64,000 nt of DNA. It comes from Cunninghamia lanceolata (Eukaryota; Streptophyta; Pinopsida; Cupressales; Cupressaceae). Below are positions 45,445-57,400 of this stretch, piece by piece. Location of the stretch: assembly GCA_027924645.1 (NCBI GenBank), contig BSBN01001359.1:11512001-11576000 (forward strand). The letters run 5' to 3'. Made by a program: the position numbers and the translations under genes. The number at the start of each line of letters is the position of its first letter. The stretch's first letter is position 1. The notes beneath the pieces are model-generated. The model saw nothing but the letters and a program-made list of their open reading frames with translations. It made no database searches and was not told where the DNA came from.

Positions 45445-48271
45445 GTATTTGTAGATACCCATTTTCTTGAATAATTATTCAAAACCTTCAAAATTTCCAA
45501 CCGACTAAAAATAACAACCTTCTATTTTTAGAAAGTTTTAATTTGAGCATGTATGGAAACAAAAATTTACTCAAATCTCTAGAATTGAAAAACATAACCT
45601 TTGGTGAAGGAATTGGCCAAAGACTATGTGTGGGTTGAAATATATTAAAGTTTTTGTTTCTTTAAAAACCCCCAAAAAGTTTCAAAGTCAATTTTGAGGC
45701 ACTTAGAGGCTCCGTACAACCCTGAAAATGGGCATAACTAGTGGAGCGGGTAATGAGGATGTAGATATCTTCACGATATTTCCAACACATCAAATGGTTT
45801 GTCAATCAAACACTCGGATCAAAAGTTATGGCTCCTTGAAGTTGGGCTATTTTTGGAGGGAGTTACAAATTTCAAAATTTTGGTTGGAAGGCACCAAAAA
45901 GGGCTATTTATGACCATTTTTTCAAGAATCTCTTGGTAGTAAAGAAGGAGGGGAAAGTGGTGAGTTGTAAAAAAGGAGGGAAAATAGAAAACCCTAGCAG
46001 ATTTGAACATATAGAAGGTAGCAGGCTCTAGAATCTAGAGAAAAGGAAGCTGTAATGTGTTGTAGTTTGTTGAGGGTTTCATCCTCTAATTTGTTTCCAA
46101 TTTTTGTAATGTAATTTGTTTTTAGTACAATAAAAAACATTCCTATTTTCTATGAGCATTCTATGTTGTGTGTTCTCGGATTTAACCCCCTCGTCAGAAT
46201 AGTTGGTCATCATTGAGGTCAAATTCCAATGGTCAAATGTACAAAGTGATTGTGAGTGATGTAGGATATATTCCCTCCTTAAGTTGACTATTGAAAGAGC
46301 TAAGAAAAGAGAGATAGTCAACCCAAGGTAAAATTATTATGGATAAAGTTGCTGAGGATGATGATGGATGAAACAAGCCAAGGTCATGCCCCCAAGAGAA
46401 TCATGAGGGAAGCAAATGTCACAACTCCCAAGTGATGGAGTGGAATATTAACAGGAAAGAGGAACATCGTGGTTATGCACCAAGAGTGGTCAAATGATGT
46501 GATGATGAAAATGTGAGGGACCATGAGGAAAGTTGGTAACGGATCAAAATGATATGATGATAAAGGGACTTGAAAGGAGGGAAAATCCAATGGCATTCCC
46601 CTATGGGTGGTCCAAGTGATGAACCACTAGGAGATCAGATGATAAATCAATGATTGTATGGAGAGGGGAAACTAGGATCATGCCCCCAATGATGGCTAAT
46701 ATAGGATAATCTCTAAGATAGGCAATAGAAACACTGATATGAAATGAGGAGCATGGAGTAAACCATCACCAATGTGTGTAACCTTAAATGATAGATAGGA
46801 GGAACTCGAGATAGATGTTGTTAGGATACCAAGAAATGCTCACAAAAGGAAATCCAAAGACACATGGGAGCTCAATCATGGGATAGGATGGGCTAGGATA
46901 TTCAAATTGTCTAGCAAGTAAAACATACACGTGACAACGTATCTCACTAATTGGTTGGAGTTAGTCCTAATAGTAGTATGTAATAGTAACTAAGTGTGGA
47001 TCATCATTCTCCAACTCATAATAGTGGGATATGGTCCAAACATGTGGAAAGACAAAAGTGAAAAAAGGAAAAAAGAAAAATCATAATAGAAATATTGGAA
47101 AGACAACTAATAAAAGCTCAATCAAAGATAAAAAAGTAACATTCATCAAAACTCTCTTCAAACACATTCAAGATCAAGGACTTGGATCTAGATTTGAAAA
47201 TGACTTCCTATGATTATGCACCAAGTCAAACAAGAATTTTCTTGGTCTATCTTTGTTGTGTATTTTCTCTATGGAATGGAATGGAAGGTGATGTGATAAA
47301 GTGAAAGTAAAATGGAAGTGTGAAATGGTATGGAAGTGATATGGGTCATTATGATATCTTTCCATGAATTGTTCATTATTGGCTTTGGATTTTGAGGGAG
47401 ATGAGGAATAGTCAAATACATGGAGATTGGGAGATGGATATATGGAGGGAATATGCTTAAGTGAATGTGCACTTTTAGGTCATGGGCACTAGTAGAAGAG
47501 GCAAAGAAGTATCCTAGTTTAGGAGATAATCATAGAATGACTCATAGTGGAGAAAAGATGGGGATAGGGATGGTATAATTGTGATAATTCAAACTTGGTA
47601 GAGTGATTTTTCTTTGATTTTGTAATACCTTCGATTTGATTTGATATAGATTTTAATTATTTATCTCAAGCTTGCATGCTTTTTTTTATTTTAACTTTTG
47701 ATACTATCCCTGTGATCTAAGCCCATGCAACCAATAATATGTAAGGACTCATCACCAAGGATTAGACTAGGTAGTTATGAATATATTTTGAGTTTTCACT
47801 TTTTGGATGCCACCCCCATGATCTAACCCCATGAAACTAGTAAGATCAAAGGGCTCATTATTGAGGATTAGATCAAGTGATTATGGATATTGATTTTGAC
47901 ATTTTGAAAATTGGCATGCTTATGATCAATCTTTATGTAAGTGAGGAAGAAATGGAGAAGAGTTGTCCACTTAAGATGTTTTAGGAGTTACAACCAAGTT
48001 TTTTAAATATTGGGGCAAAAGAAAGGGAATACTCATGGACTTGATTGTACGCATAATGCTTGGGATATGCGATAAAGCCAAGAGGTGATGGCTTATGGAT
48101 GGTGATTATGTGGATGACTCAAATGTCCAAAGTTTATATGACTGTAGCTTAAAAACTCAACATGGAAATCTATAGTGTGAAATGGGAAAATAAGATCAAA
48201 TATGCACAGATTATGGATGGAAAATGGTGGGACAAAGTGAGTATAAGTGGAAGGATAGATTTGGAAAATTC
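45445..48271. other. unassigned non-coding DNA, candidate LTR start at 45450
   Basis: No ORF has recognisable motifs. TGTAGATACCCATTTTCTTG at 45450 looks like the start of a gypsy LTR, and 45450-46200 has an LTR-like composition ending in poly-A-signal-like TACAATAAAAAAC near 46130. No matching second end or target duplication was found. From 46200 to 47650 the sequence is rich in ATGATGGA and GGGAGAT-like words without clear repeats. A two-unit diverged duplication is listed at 47701-47905. Confidence 0.4.
47701..47905. repeat. diverged direct duplication of about 110 bp
   Basis: Two adjacent segments share the order: ATCCCTGTGATCTAAGCCCATG / CCCCCATGATCTAACCCCATG; then GGACTCATCACCAAGGATTAGACTAGG / GGGCTCATTATTGAGGATTAGATCAAG; then TTATGAATAT / TTATGGATAT. 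Confidence 0.65.
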
Positions 48272-48276
48272 ATGGT

Positions 48277-49125
48277 TGGTGCAGTCATGGTAGGAGCGTT
48301 CACAGAATGAACTATCTGGACCATGCAACAAGAGTAAACACAATGGAAAAAACTCAAAGAAATGAATAAAATGTAGATTCAGTCATTCAATATATCATAG
48401 AGTTCAAATACAATATGGCCGGCAACATGCAGGCTTACAATTAGGGCTCACAGGCCTGATTACATACATGCGCAAGATAAAGCTTTGAAGCTCCTTCGCA
48501 AAGAATCTAAATTATGAACTTATTGAGAACTTCTGAACTACTTTCCTAAGGATCTATTACATCAATGTATATCATCTATGGACAAATAGATTTCTCTGCG
48601 TTAGCCTAGGAAGATCACAAATTCCAAAGAAGAGATGTAACGTGTGTACACCGATAGGTCAGACCTAAATGCATAGAACACTTCCTCAAATGAATGGAAT
48701 AATGTGAAAACCCTCGAGGAAGATTGGCCATGAACTAAAGATCATTGAATGATGTGTCATTAAGATCCACAAGTTAGGGAATGATCTGCAAGCCTTCTCC
48801 TTCAACTGATTGTCTGAGACTGTCAGGATGCTCTGTTCTGAAAATAGTTGATCTTCTTATAGCGATAACTTTCTGGTAACTGATCCAAATGCTCTAAATT
48901 TTGGATATGATGTAGATGAATGAGTCTAGATGCTAAGTCTAGATCCGCAAGATGTGAAATGAAACTATGGTAGAATACTAGACCAAAAGCTGAAACTGCT
49001 TCTGACTGAACTGCCTGAACTAAACTGGAAAATGAAAAGAAACAAACTAAACCACAAACGCACTGAAATGCAAATGTTTTTGGTTGATGTAAGATTGCTC
49101 TTGAACCAGGGATGCTCCTGCATCA
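48277..49125 (-). mobile_element. solo LTR of the chromovirus F family
   Basis: 849 bases between perfect copies of ATGGT (48272-48276 and 49126-49130). On the minus strand it starts TGATGCAGGAGCATCC, then GCAATCTTACATCAACCAAA, as in the F 3' LTR, and ends CTGCACCA. No internal coding sequence remains. Confidence 0.88.
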
Positions 49126-49130
49126 ATGGT

Positions 49131-50709
49131 CTTTCTTGGTGTCTATATTAAAATAAATCATTCTTAGTTTTGAATATTTTATGTGCTTGGAGGAGAAGAC
49201 AACAATGGGTGGATACACACATGCGAAGGATGATGGTAAAATGTATATGAAAAATAATGGGGTGCAAGATCAATGCTTGGAAAATGGTTTATCAATATAA
49301 ATCAAACTCCAACAAACCCAATGTAAATCATAAAATTCTATAAAAATTAACAAAAAATGAAAGTTTTGGGATGGGAATTTGTGTGTGCTCAAAAGAATTA
49401 GGGAAAAAAATACAATCCAACAAAATCTACATTAAATGAAGCCAAAATTTAAATTTTTGAAAAAGAATCCCCTTTAAGATAAGAATACTCCATTGTGAAT
49501 AGTATAAAAGGGGGATTATAGAGGGAAAGTACTCATTTGGATATTGTGATTTGTTGAGAAGATGTGATATAGGAGAATATGCTAAAGTGTAATTAGTATG
49601 AACCTCATCTCTTGGATCAGGTCCAAGACAACTTGTTGCCTAGTCATTCACCTATCAATCTATGAGCATTGTTTACAACTTTTGCCTTGTTATCTCGTTA
49701 TTTTTGTTTATTTTTATTATAAAAAGGAGTAGTGTGGGAGGGGGTTGGGAAAAAATTTATTTGGGGTATTAGGAACTTTTTTCATTGTTGAAAGTTATGG
49801 AAATGATGATTTTTTGGATTTTTGAAATTTTTAGGTTTTTTAAAAATTAAAGTTTAAGGGGGTGGCACATAAGTGGCCACCCTGACCAATCCATCTTAGC
49901 CCATAGAGGATATAAAAAAGGATACCTTAGGGGCTATAGGCCCCAAATGGAGCTTCCCTATCCACCATGGTCCAAGGTTGGGGTTGTCTAAGTCACCACG
50001 ATCCTAGGTCAATGTCACCCAAGTGGCCATTCCAAATAGAGTGGCTAGTCTGGAGGCCATGTCCTAGGTTGACAGTTGGTCAAACAACCTTGTCCTAGGA
50101 TAGAAACCAATTTGGTATCCTTGATTGACTGATCTAACCAGCCAAGCATACACATTTGACTAGGATGACCAAGCTCGTGGCTGAGTCTAAACCATAAGGC
50201 TAATTTAGGATAGAGAGGGCCAATTTGTGCTAGTTTTGCTCATGTACTTGTATTTTAGTTGTGTCAAAGGATTGTATAGTAGTATTTATAGTCAAAATGG
50301 ACATTATTTTGCTCTAGTTGCAAATTTTGTGTTATGATATGGAATTTGATATCATGTGGTTATGATCATGTCACATTTGTTTCAATAGTTTCTTTTTTTT
50401 TATTTTTACAATTTGATTTTATGGACTAATGAATAATTGCTTTGTGTATGATTGTAGGACTTGATTTTGATTCATGAGAGGTGGTACCATGCCTTACTAT
50501 AGTTTATTCTAGATATGGGGGATATTGGGTAGTACCAAGAGTTATTGGTTTGAGTTGTCTAATGCTCGGTACTAGAGCTACAAGACATGGAGTTCTTCCA
50601 TAGGGCTTCCAAGAGCATGTTAGGAATAAGGTTTCATGTAAGGGGGAAAACAAGTGAAGGGATTAATAAGCCTCAAAACTCCTAGGTGCAAGCCTACCCT
50701 TTCAAGGAG
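49131..50709. other. unassigned non-coding DNA
   Basis: AT-rich sequence with no ORF carrying a recognisable motif. It holds repeated GGCCAC/GTGGCCA-type words at 49860-50200 and a T-rich tract near 50390-50410. No element ends were identified. Confidence 0.5.
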
Positions 50710-51150
50710 GATGTTAAGACCTAAGAGGAAATTTTATACTTTATAAGTTCTCTAGACCTTTCCCTAGAGTTTCAAGATAAGGCGACATATTTAGGTCATT
50801 TAGATGTCTCCAAAGGAGTTGTGCCTACTTAGCCAATCCCTTCCTTTATCATTATGTCTTATAGTTCCTTAAACATTATCCTTCCCTTTTCCCCCTTTTG
50901 AATCTTAAGGAGGGTCTTACTTAGATTGGGTTTGTGTGGTTAAGGGAATATAGTGATTCTAGTGAGGAAGAGGAAATTATTCATTGCTACGTGTCTCTTG
51001 AGGTAGAGGCAAAGTCCCCTCCATTTTTAACTTTGAAGCATTACAAAGTTTCTTCTATTAAAAATCTCTCCAAAATCTCCAGAAAAAGGTAGATGTTAAC
51101 CTATAAGTGAAGAGAGGGACACCAAGTACTAGGGACACTTTCTCTAAGGA
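50710..51150 (+). pseudogene. ORF1 C-terminal remnant of the LINE
   Basis: Frame fragments FQDKATYLGHLDVSKGVVPT and an acidic EYSDSSEEEEIIHCYVSLEV (about 50950-51010) resemble the end of a plant LINE ORF1. The zinc-knuckle region is not readable. Support is weak, and the assignment rests on position just upstream of the endonuclease. Confidence 0.4.
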
Positions 51151-51229
51151 GATTGAGAAAGAAGTCGTAAATCAGAGATAAAACACCCTAGGGATTAGTA
51201 ACTCTAGGAAACATCGTAAATGAAAATAA

Positions 51230-52290
51230 TTTCTTAGAATATTAGAGAATTGAATTCAAATAAACAACAGATTGTGAAGAATTTTATACAAGACTATAAG
51301 CCCTCTTTTCTCCTTCTTCAAGAAGTCAAGATGTCATATTCAAGTTTTGTTGATATCAAAAATAGAATTTCGGTCAGTGTTGATTTTGTTAGTGTCATGT
51401 TTGATGGAACTTCTATTGAATTGATGACCCTTTGGGACCCTACTATGTCCAAGGAGGAGGTTCTCTTGAAGAATCAACATCATCTAGCTATTTTGTTCAT
51501 GAATATGAAAGATAACTTTTCTTGGATTCTCTCTAACATATATGCCTCTAACTCAAGATTCTATAGGTCTACGCTCTAGAAAGACATGAATCTAGAAAGG
51601 TGTGCAAAGAATTAAAATGGATGTTGTGAAAAGAAATGTTGCAACTAGGTTTGCTCCAGAATTAGAGAAGATCTAGCAAAATTCATATCTAAAAATGGAC
51701 TCATGAATGTGGAACTAAGAGGGTCTAGTTTCATGTGGAAAAATAGAAGAATAAGGAACAATCTTATTTAGGTTGAAATAGACGTTATTTTGGTCTCCTT
51801 AGATTGGTTTATCTTCTATAATTGGTGTCTATCCTCCCTTTCAGGAATCATCTTAGACCATAATCCATCATTATTAAGTCTTAAAGAGAATCAGAGGAAA
51901 GGGATATTCCCATTTAGGTTTGTGAATACGTGGCTTCTTCACCTAGAGTAAAAGGATATGATCCAAGAATTATGGAAGATAGAAGTAAAAAGTTTGGCCA
52001 TGTTCATTATCTCTAAGAAGTTTAGGTCATGTTTGTTATCTCTAGGAAGTTTAATATTGTTAAGGCTAACCTCAAGAAGTCAAACTTGGAGACTTTTGAA
52101 AATATCTTCACCCTAAAGAAAGCCATAAAGGAAGAGATTAGGGAACCTTACAAAGAGATCTAGATTAAAGTTATGGACCAGATTTTATATAATAAAGAGA
52201 AGGAACTCTTGAGAAAAAAACTCACTTATTGCCAAAGAAGAAGCTTTACAAGGATAAACATCTAGAGCTTTATAGTTATCTAAGGGAGAC
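51230..52290 (+). pseudogene. endonuclease domain of LINE ORF2
   Basis: NSNKQQIVKNFIQDYKPSFL and LLQEVKM match the start of an AP-type endonuclease (the E of QE is catalytic), followed by FSWILSNIYASNSRF. The open frame ends at 51577-51579. Decayed continuation includes RGSSFMWKNRRI near 51720 and DHNPSLLSL near 51857. This domain nicks target DNA to prime reverse transcription. Confidence 0.75.
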
Positions 52291-53602
52291 ATGAATATGA
52301 AATTATTTCACCTTTCCACACTTAATTATAAAAGAAACAACATGATCAAGGAGATTTTTAGAATAGATGGGAGAAGAATGATGGATGATTTAGAGATTAG
52401 AGATGAAGCTACAACTTTGTTTAAATCACTCCTCTCTAGAAGGAATGTTGGTGATCTTGATCTAGAAGTTGATATTCTTGACTCTATCCCTTCTATCTTT
52501 TCTCCTAAGGACAATGAGGAGATATTGTGATAAGTCTCTAAAGAGGTCAAAGGGGTTGTCTTTTCTTTCAATATTGGAAAATATCTAAGTATTGATGGCT
52601 TTCCTTTGAATTTCTTTTAGCATTTTTGGGAGATTGTTCACATAGAAGTAAAAAAAGGTGCTCAATAATTTCTTTCATTTGGTAAGATCCTAAGATAAAT
52701 TAACAATCATTTCTTGTCATGGTTTCTTAAAAACTTGGCACCTTGGATTTCAAAGAATTTTATCCCATAAGTCTCTACAATACTTTTTACAAAATCTTCA
52801 CTAAAATTTTGGCATTAAGGATTCAACCTCTTCTACCCTCCATCATCTCACCCTAATAGAGTGGATTTTCTTTGGTAGACAAATCCTTGACTCTATTATG
52901 ATATCTCATGAAGTTATCCACTCGATGGACAAATTTGAGAAGGTAGGTATGATCCTCAAACTAGATATGAACAAGGCCTATGACAGGGTTTCTTGAACCT
53001 TTCTTTAAAACGTTTTGTAGAAATTTGGATTCCTCTAGAAAATTAGAGACGTGATCTATTCTTGTATACCTCTCATATGTTCTTTGTTAATGTCAATAAT
53101 AGTTTGATGGGCTTCCTTTCTCATGAGAGAGGTATAATATAGAGGGAACCCTTATCCCCGTAACTTAATATAATCATGGAAAAGGCCTTAGGCATAAAAA
53201 TTTCCAAGGATCGTGGAGGTGGTGGACTCAAAGGATTTAAATCATCTTCTTTGTTCAATCCTATTTCTCATTAGTAGTTTGTTGATAACACCATCATTTT
53301 GGGAGAAGCTTTGATTATTGAAGATTAGAATATCAAGGTCCTATTAAACAATTATGAGGTTATTTTAGGCCAATAAATCAACTTTAACAAAAGTATCTTA
53401 TTCTTCCTTAACACACCTTCTAAGAGGATGGATATATTTACTAGAATATTGGGATGTTAGATGAAGGAACTACCATCAATGTATCTTGATGTGCCTTTTT
53501 TAAAAGGCAAAATTCCATTAGGCATGTGGAATCCCCTTTTGGATAGATTCCAAAGAAAGCTAGAAAGTTGAAAAGGCTATTTGTTGAGTCTATCTTAGAA
53601 GT
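52291..53602 (+). pseudogene. reverse transcriptase domain of LINE ORF2
   Basis: A linker (ELEVDILDSIPSIFSPKDNE) is followed by RT motifs: YKIFTKILALRIQPLLPSII near 52785-52850, LDSIMISHEVIHSMD near 52890, and MILKLDMNKAYDRVS near 52950-52997 (first catalytic Asp). The region near 53280-53300 reads FVDNTIILGE, where F-A-D-D is expected, so the catalytic pair is damaged. Then NFNKSILFFLNTP and WNPLLDRFQRKLESW follow before element E interrupts. Stops and frameshifts are frequent. Confidence 0.82.
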
Positions 53603-55209
53603 TGTTATTGCAAGTATGTGCTAATCAGTGTTGTCATTGATGTCAACATGTTTGTGTTGTCATTGGTGTCAACTGTGTCTTCTGATGAAGTTAGTGTTGT
53701 TTGATTCAGTTGGTGGTTTGGATGCTTTGTATAGATGATAAAGGTGTTGAGAATATTCCTATGTAGTTGGGTTTCCAAGTGCTTTTGAGAAAATTTCAAT
53801 AATACTGAAAATAGTGTGTTGAAGGAGTTTTCTGGCTTACAGTATACTGCTTGAGTCTTTGCTCTGCATTTATTCTATGTTGGAGATCTGAGTGTACGGT
53901 TTGGATGTGTTGTTGAGAAGTGTAAGATGCTAAATCTAGAATTTAATGCTCTAAATCATTGTGAAGTGAAAGTTATGTTCACCAGTTTGAGAATAGGATT
54001 TGACAGTCTTTTTGATTTGTGCAGAGGTGTTTGTGAGAAAGAATTTTGCTCCACATTTCTCTGTAGAGTGGTTTCAGGTGTTACAGTTCTAGATTTAAGC
54101 CTATAAGGTCCTTATCTACCTTCTATCCAAAAGGTTTGTGGTATGATGCTCTGGAAAGCAAGTTATTGGGTAGCAGAGTTTGACAGTGTTGGTTGTGAGC
54201 AAACAGTGAGCCTTTTTCAGGTGAAAGTTGTTGTGGATGAATTTGTTAATTTCCAAGTGACCTCAAGTTGTTCGTGGATGTTTCTAGAATGTGTTAAAGC
54301 TATGGCCATGGTCCACAATTTATGGTTGTGATTATGGAAGCATGTGATGAAGAATCCCCTATGTTTACATCGTTTGGCCGACCTAGAAGTTTGTGTTGAT
54401 TGAGGAGTTGATTTGATGATTATGTGAGTGTTGTGTAACATGCTTGGATGGATTTGGGTCCAAGATAAGGCTTAGAGTGGTTTGGCTTCATTCCCTTGCA
54501 TCATGGAATGTTTAGGTCTAGACCTAATTCAAATTTTGTATGTTTTCTGACCTTGGAGACTGTTTCAAGGATTGAAGATTGTGTTGCTGACCTTGAAGAT
54601 TGTTTCAAGGTTGATGGTGATATAAATAAGTGTTAATAGTTCATGTGTGCATGTGTGCAGATGGTAGAGATGAAGTTTGTGATGTGAAGGTGTTAAAGAG
54701 GGCAGTAAGAGCTTTCATGAGTTAGATGGCTGGATGTAGTGAGCAGAAGGTGTTTACTATCTTTCAGTATAGATGCGAAGGTGATGGTTGTTGTGCTTCA
54801 TTGGAACTGAACCCATACATGTGTTAGATGCAATTTTATCAGTGAACCTCTTATTCATTCTTCTTTCTCTTTCAATAGGCAGTGAGTCCACTTGGATAGT
54901 GAGCCCCCTGCAGTGAGCATTCTTTGTATGGCAGTGAGCCTCTTATAATTTGGTGTTTCTACTAATTTATATTGTGAGCTAATCCTCACCATGGTATTTC
55001 CCTTTTAGGGTTTTCCACATAAAAATCTGGTGTTCTCTTGTGAATGATGTTGATGTGGTTAAGTTTCTATTATTTGATTTTCATGTTTAATCTTCATAAC
55101 AGATTAATGGTTTAAGTAAACTAATGTGGATGTGATTATGCTTATGAGGGTTTGAAATTTTTCTTACAACTAATTCACCCCCCCTCTCTATGGTCTTGTG
55201 CCTTCAACA
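53603..55209 (+). repeat. 5' LTR of element E
   Basis: Begins TGTTATTGCAAGTATGTGC and ends TGTGCCTTCAACA, followed by the primer site. The last about 60 bases include TTCACCCCCCCTCTC, as in the related solo LTRs. TATA-like GATATAAATA lies near 54619. The partner LTR is outside the window. Confidence 0.82.
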
Positions 55210-55227
55210 ATTAGTATTAGAGAAAGG
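55210..55227 (+). other. decayed primer-binding site of element E
   Basis: ATTAGTATTAGAGAAAGG corresponds to the usual ATTGGTATCAGAGCAAGG Met primer region, with G-to-A and C-to-T changes plus one missing base. Confidence 0.6.
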
Positions 55228-55267
55228 TTCCTTTGAAGAAAGTTTAACAGCTTGAGGTAGATCTGGG

Positions 55268-55570
55268 ATGGTGCACAAGAAGGATATTCCCTTGTTTGAT
55301 AGATCAAACTTTGCACTCTGGAAGGTAAGGATGAAAGCCTTTCTAATTTCTCTTGGTTATGAGGTATGGACATGCGTCAAGACCAATTACACTATACATG
55401 AGAAAGGTATAAATAATAAAGATGAAATCAAAGCTACAAAAATAGATGGTAAGGCAAAACATGCTCTCTTAAGTGGACTTACTAATTCTAAATTGGTAAA
55501 AGTTGTGGATTTAGAAACTTCTAATGAGATTTGGAAAAATTTGGAAAGTGTTTATGAAGGAGATGAGAAG
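55268..55570 (+). pseudogene. gag: gag N-terminal part of element E
   Basis: ATG 55268 opens MVHKKDIPLFDRSNFALWKV, the typical copia gag start (DUF4219/UBN2 type), then IDGKAKHALLSGLTNSKLVK and SNEIWKNLESVYEGDEKV. The reading continues after element D at 61577. Within this piece the frame is open, so the interruption is the insertion itself. Confidence 0.88.
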
Positions 55571-55575
55571 GTTAA

Positions 55576-56533
55576 TGTTGGGATAAGGTGCCACTAACCT
55601 TGTAAATCCCAATATTGTATTATTCCATATATTATTTGTAATTTGTAATTACCCATAAGGAGATGTACAAGTTTCACCGGCAGTGGTAAAAATTATTTAC
55701 TGTCCACGATAATTACAGATTTACTGCACCGGTAAGTTCTGGAGTTACCGGCGGAAGTTACGGGATGTCATTTACTATGGTAATTGGTAATTGTCAAAGT
55801 GGGGTGCACATGTGGAGGAATCAGCTATTTTTATTGTTATGACGCACATCATAGATGTTGTAAGTAGGTGTAAGAGATTATATGACAATTGTAAGTTGTC
55901 ATAAGAATCTATGACATTTATGACAGCATATTACGCGTCATAAGATGTTGTAAGTGGCTATTTTTGGCTCATAGGCGTTCAAGCTTGCATGGAAATCTTT
56001 TGCCAAGTGTAGGATGCATGTATGACATCTTTTATGACCCCGTAAGAGCCTATTTTTGTCCATGGACGCCCAAGGTTGTATTGTTGACTCTTGACAAGTG
56101 TTATGAGCTTGTAAGAAGTCATTTAATGTTGCATGGGTGAAGATTCCAAGATGGACACCCATCTTGAGGTTGTGAAAATTCTATAAAGCCATGGCATAGT
56201 AGATGAGATGTATAATAGGTTTATAGGTACTCAAGTGCTACTGGAATGCTATCGGATTGAAGACTGAAAGAGAGATTGGTGGTGTTGTTGTATTGTAAAT
56301 CATTTTTAGATTAATACAAACAATGGACCTCTTTCCTGTGTGGAGTTTTTTACCCACAAGGGTTTTCTCCACATTAAACATTGTGTTATGAGTTAAATTT
56401 TCTGATTTTGCATTTATGTGAAGCATAGTTTCATTTCTTGTTACAATCTCCATCAATAATACACACTTAAAAGATTGCAGAAATTTATTTGAATCAGATT
56501 TCCATTGAAGTAGTGTTGCTTTCATTTCTAACA
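55576..56533 (+). repeat. 5' LTR of element D
   Basis: 958 bases. TATA box TATAAAG at 56182-56188. It contains an inverted repeat TATGACAA (55881-55888) / TTGTCATA (55896-55903) and two diverged internal copies of a segment like GTAAG(T/A)G(G/C)CTATTTTTG(G/T)C near 55950 and 56041. Confidence 0.95.
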
Positions 56534-56535
56534 TT

Positions 56536-56547
56536 TGGTATCAGAGC
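56536..56547 (+). other. primer-binding site of element D (tRNA-iMet)
   Basis: TGGTATCAGAGC, a perfect match to the usual initiator-Met primer site, two bases after the LTR. Confidence 0.93.
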
Positions 56548-56640
56548 CTGGCCAGCTTTGACTCTTGGTTGGTAGTGTGGAAGTTGTAGCTGTAGTGGGA
56601 GATCTGGTTGTGTTTATTTTGCAGATCTTGTGTTGATATT

Positions 56641-57400
56641 ATGGTTGGATCCACTGTTGCATCAACCTCTCGAATGGACATTGAGAAGTTCAACAGAACG
56701 GGGTATGAGTTGTGGAAGCTGAAAATGGAGGATTTGTTGGAAGAAAGAAACCAGTGGTTGGCTTTCCAAATAGAGAAGAAACCCAATGATGTCTCTCTAG
56801 ATGAGTGGGCAAAACTAGATAAGAAGGCACGGGGAACCATCTATTTGTGTCTTTCAGATTATGTGTTGTTGAATGTTGCAAAGGAAGAGACTGCACATAA
56901 ATTGTGGAATTGGTTGGGTGAGATCTACCAAGCCAAAAGTATGGTAAATAAACTTTATTTAAAAAGGAAGTTGTTTTCTTTGAAAATGAAAGAGGGTGAG
57001 TCGATTGTAGAGCATTTAAATTCTTTTAATTTGTTGATGAGTCAGCTTGCTTCAGTAGATGTTGAAGTTGATGAGGAAGATAAATGTATCTTGCTTCTTT
57101 GTTCTTTACTTGAATCATGGGAAAATGTCATTTTGGCTATCACTGCTAACCTCACAGATCCAAAGTTGGATGCTCTTATTGTAGTTTTACTAGCATAGAA
57201 ATTGAGGAAGAAGAGTTCAGATAGTTTAGGTGATGCTCTATTAGGGGAAGGTCTAAGGAAAGGGGACCTAAAGGAGATTAGAAAGGGGCTAAGGACAAGT
57301 CCAAGGGCCAGTCTAAGACTCTTGGTAAAAAGAACAAGGTTAAGTGTTGGAATTGTTGTAAAAGGGCACATGTAAAGAAGGAGTGAAGAAACACCAAGAA
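56641..57400 (+). pseudogene. gag: gag of element D
   Basis: ATG 56641 opens MVGSTVASTSRMDIEKFNRT. It contains GYELWKLKMEDLLEERNQWL and KMKEGESIVEHLNSFNLLMS, typical of copia gag. The first frame ends at TAG 57196-57198. A frameshift follows, and the zinc knuckle appears near 57342-57385 as CWNCCKRAHVKKE followed by a TGA where the last Cys is expected; the usual Gly after the second Cys is also changed. The nucleocapsid zinc finger is therefore broken. Confidence 0.88.

Larger units (their letters stand above)
50710..53602 (+). mobile_element. decayed LINE (non-LTR retrotransposon), 3' part cut by element E
   Basis: An ORF1-like tail, an endonuclease and an RT appear in that order on the plus strand. 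The sequence is broken off at 53602 by the 5' LTR of copia element E, and its 3' end, including any A tail, lies outside the window. The left boundary is uncertain. Motifs in ORF2 mark it as a plant L1-type element. Confidence 0.78.

Noticed and set aside
45450..46200. Complete solo LTR starting TGTAGATACCC
   Set aside because: The start is convincing but no terminal CA with a matching copy of GTATT was found, so it is kept only as a candidate within unassigned DNA.
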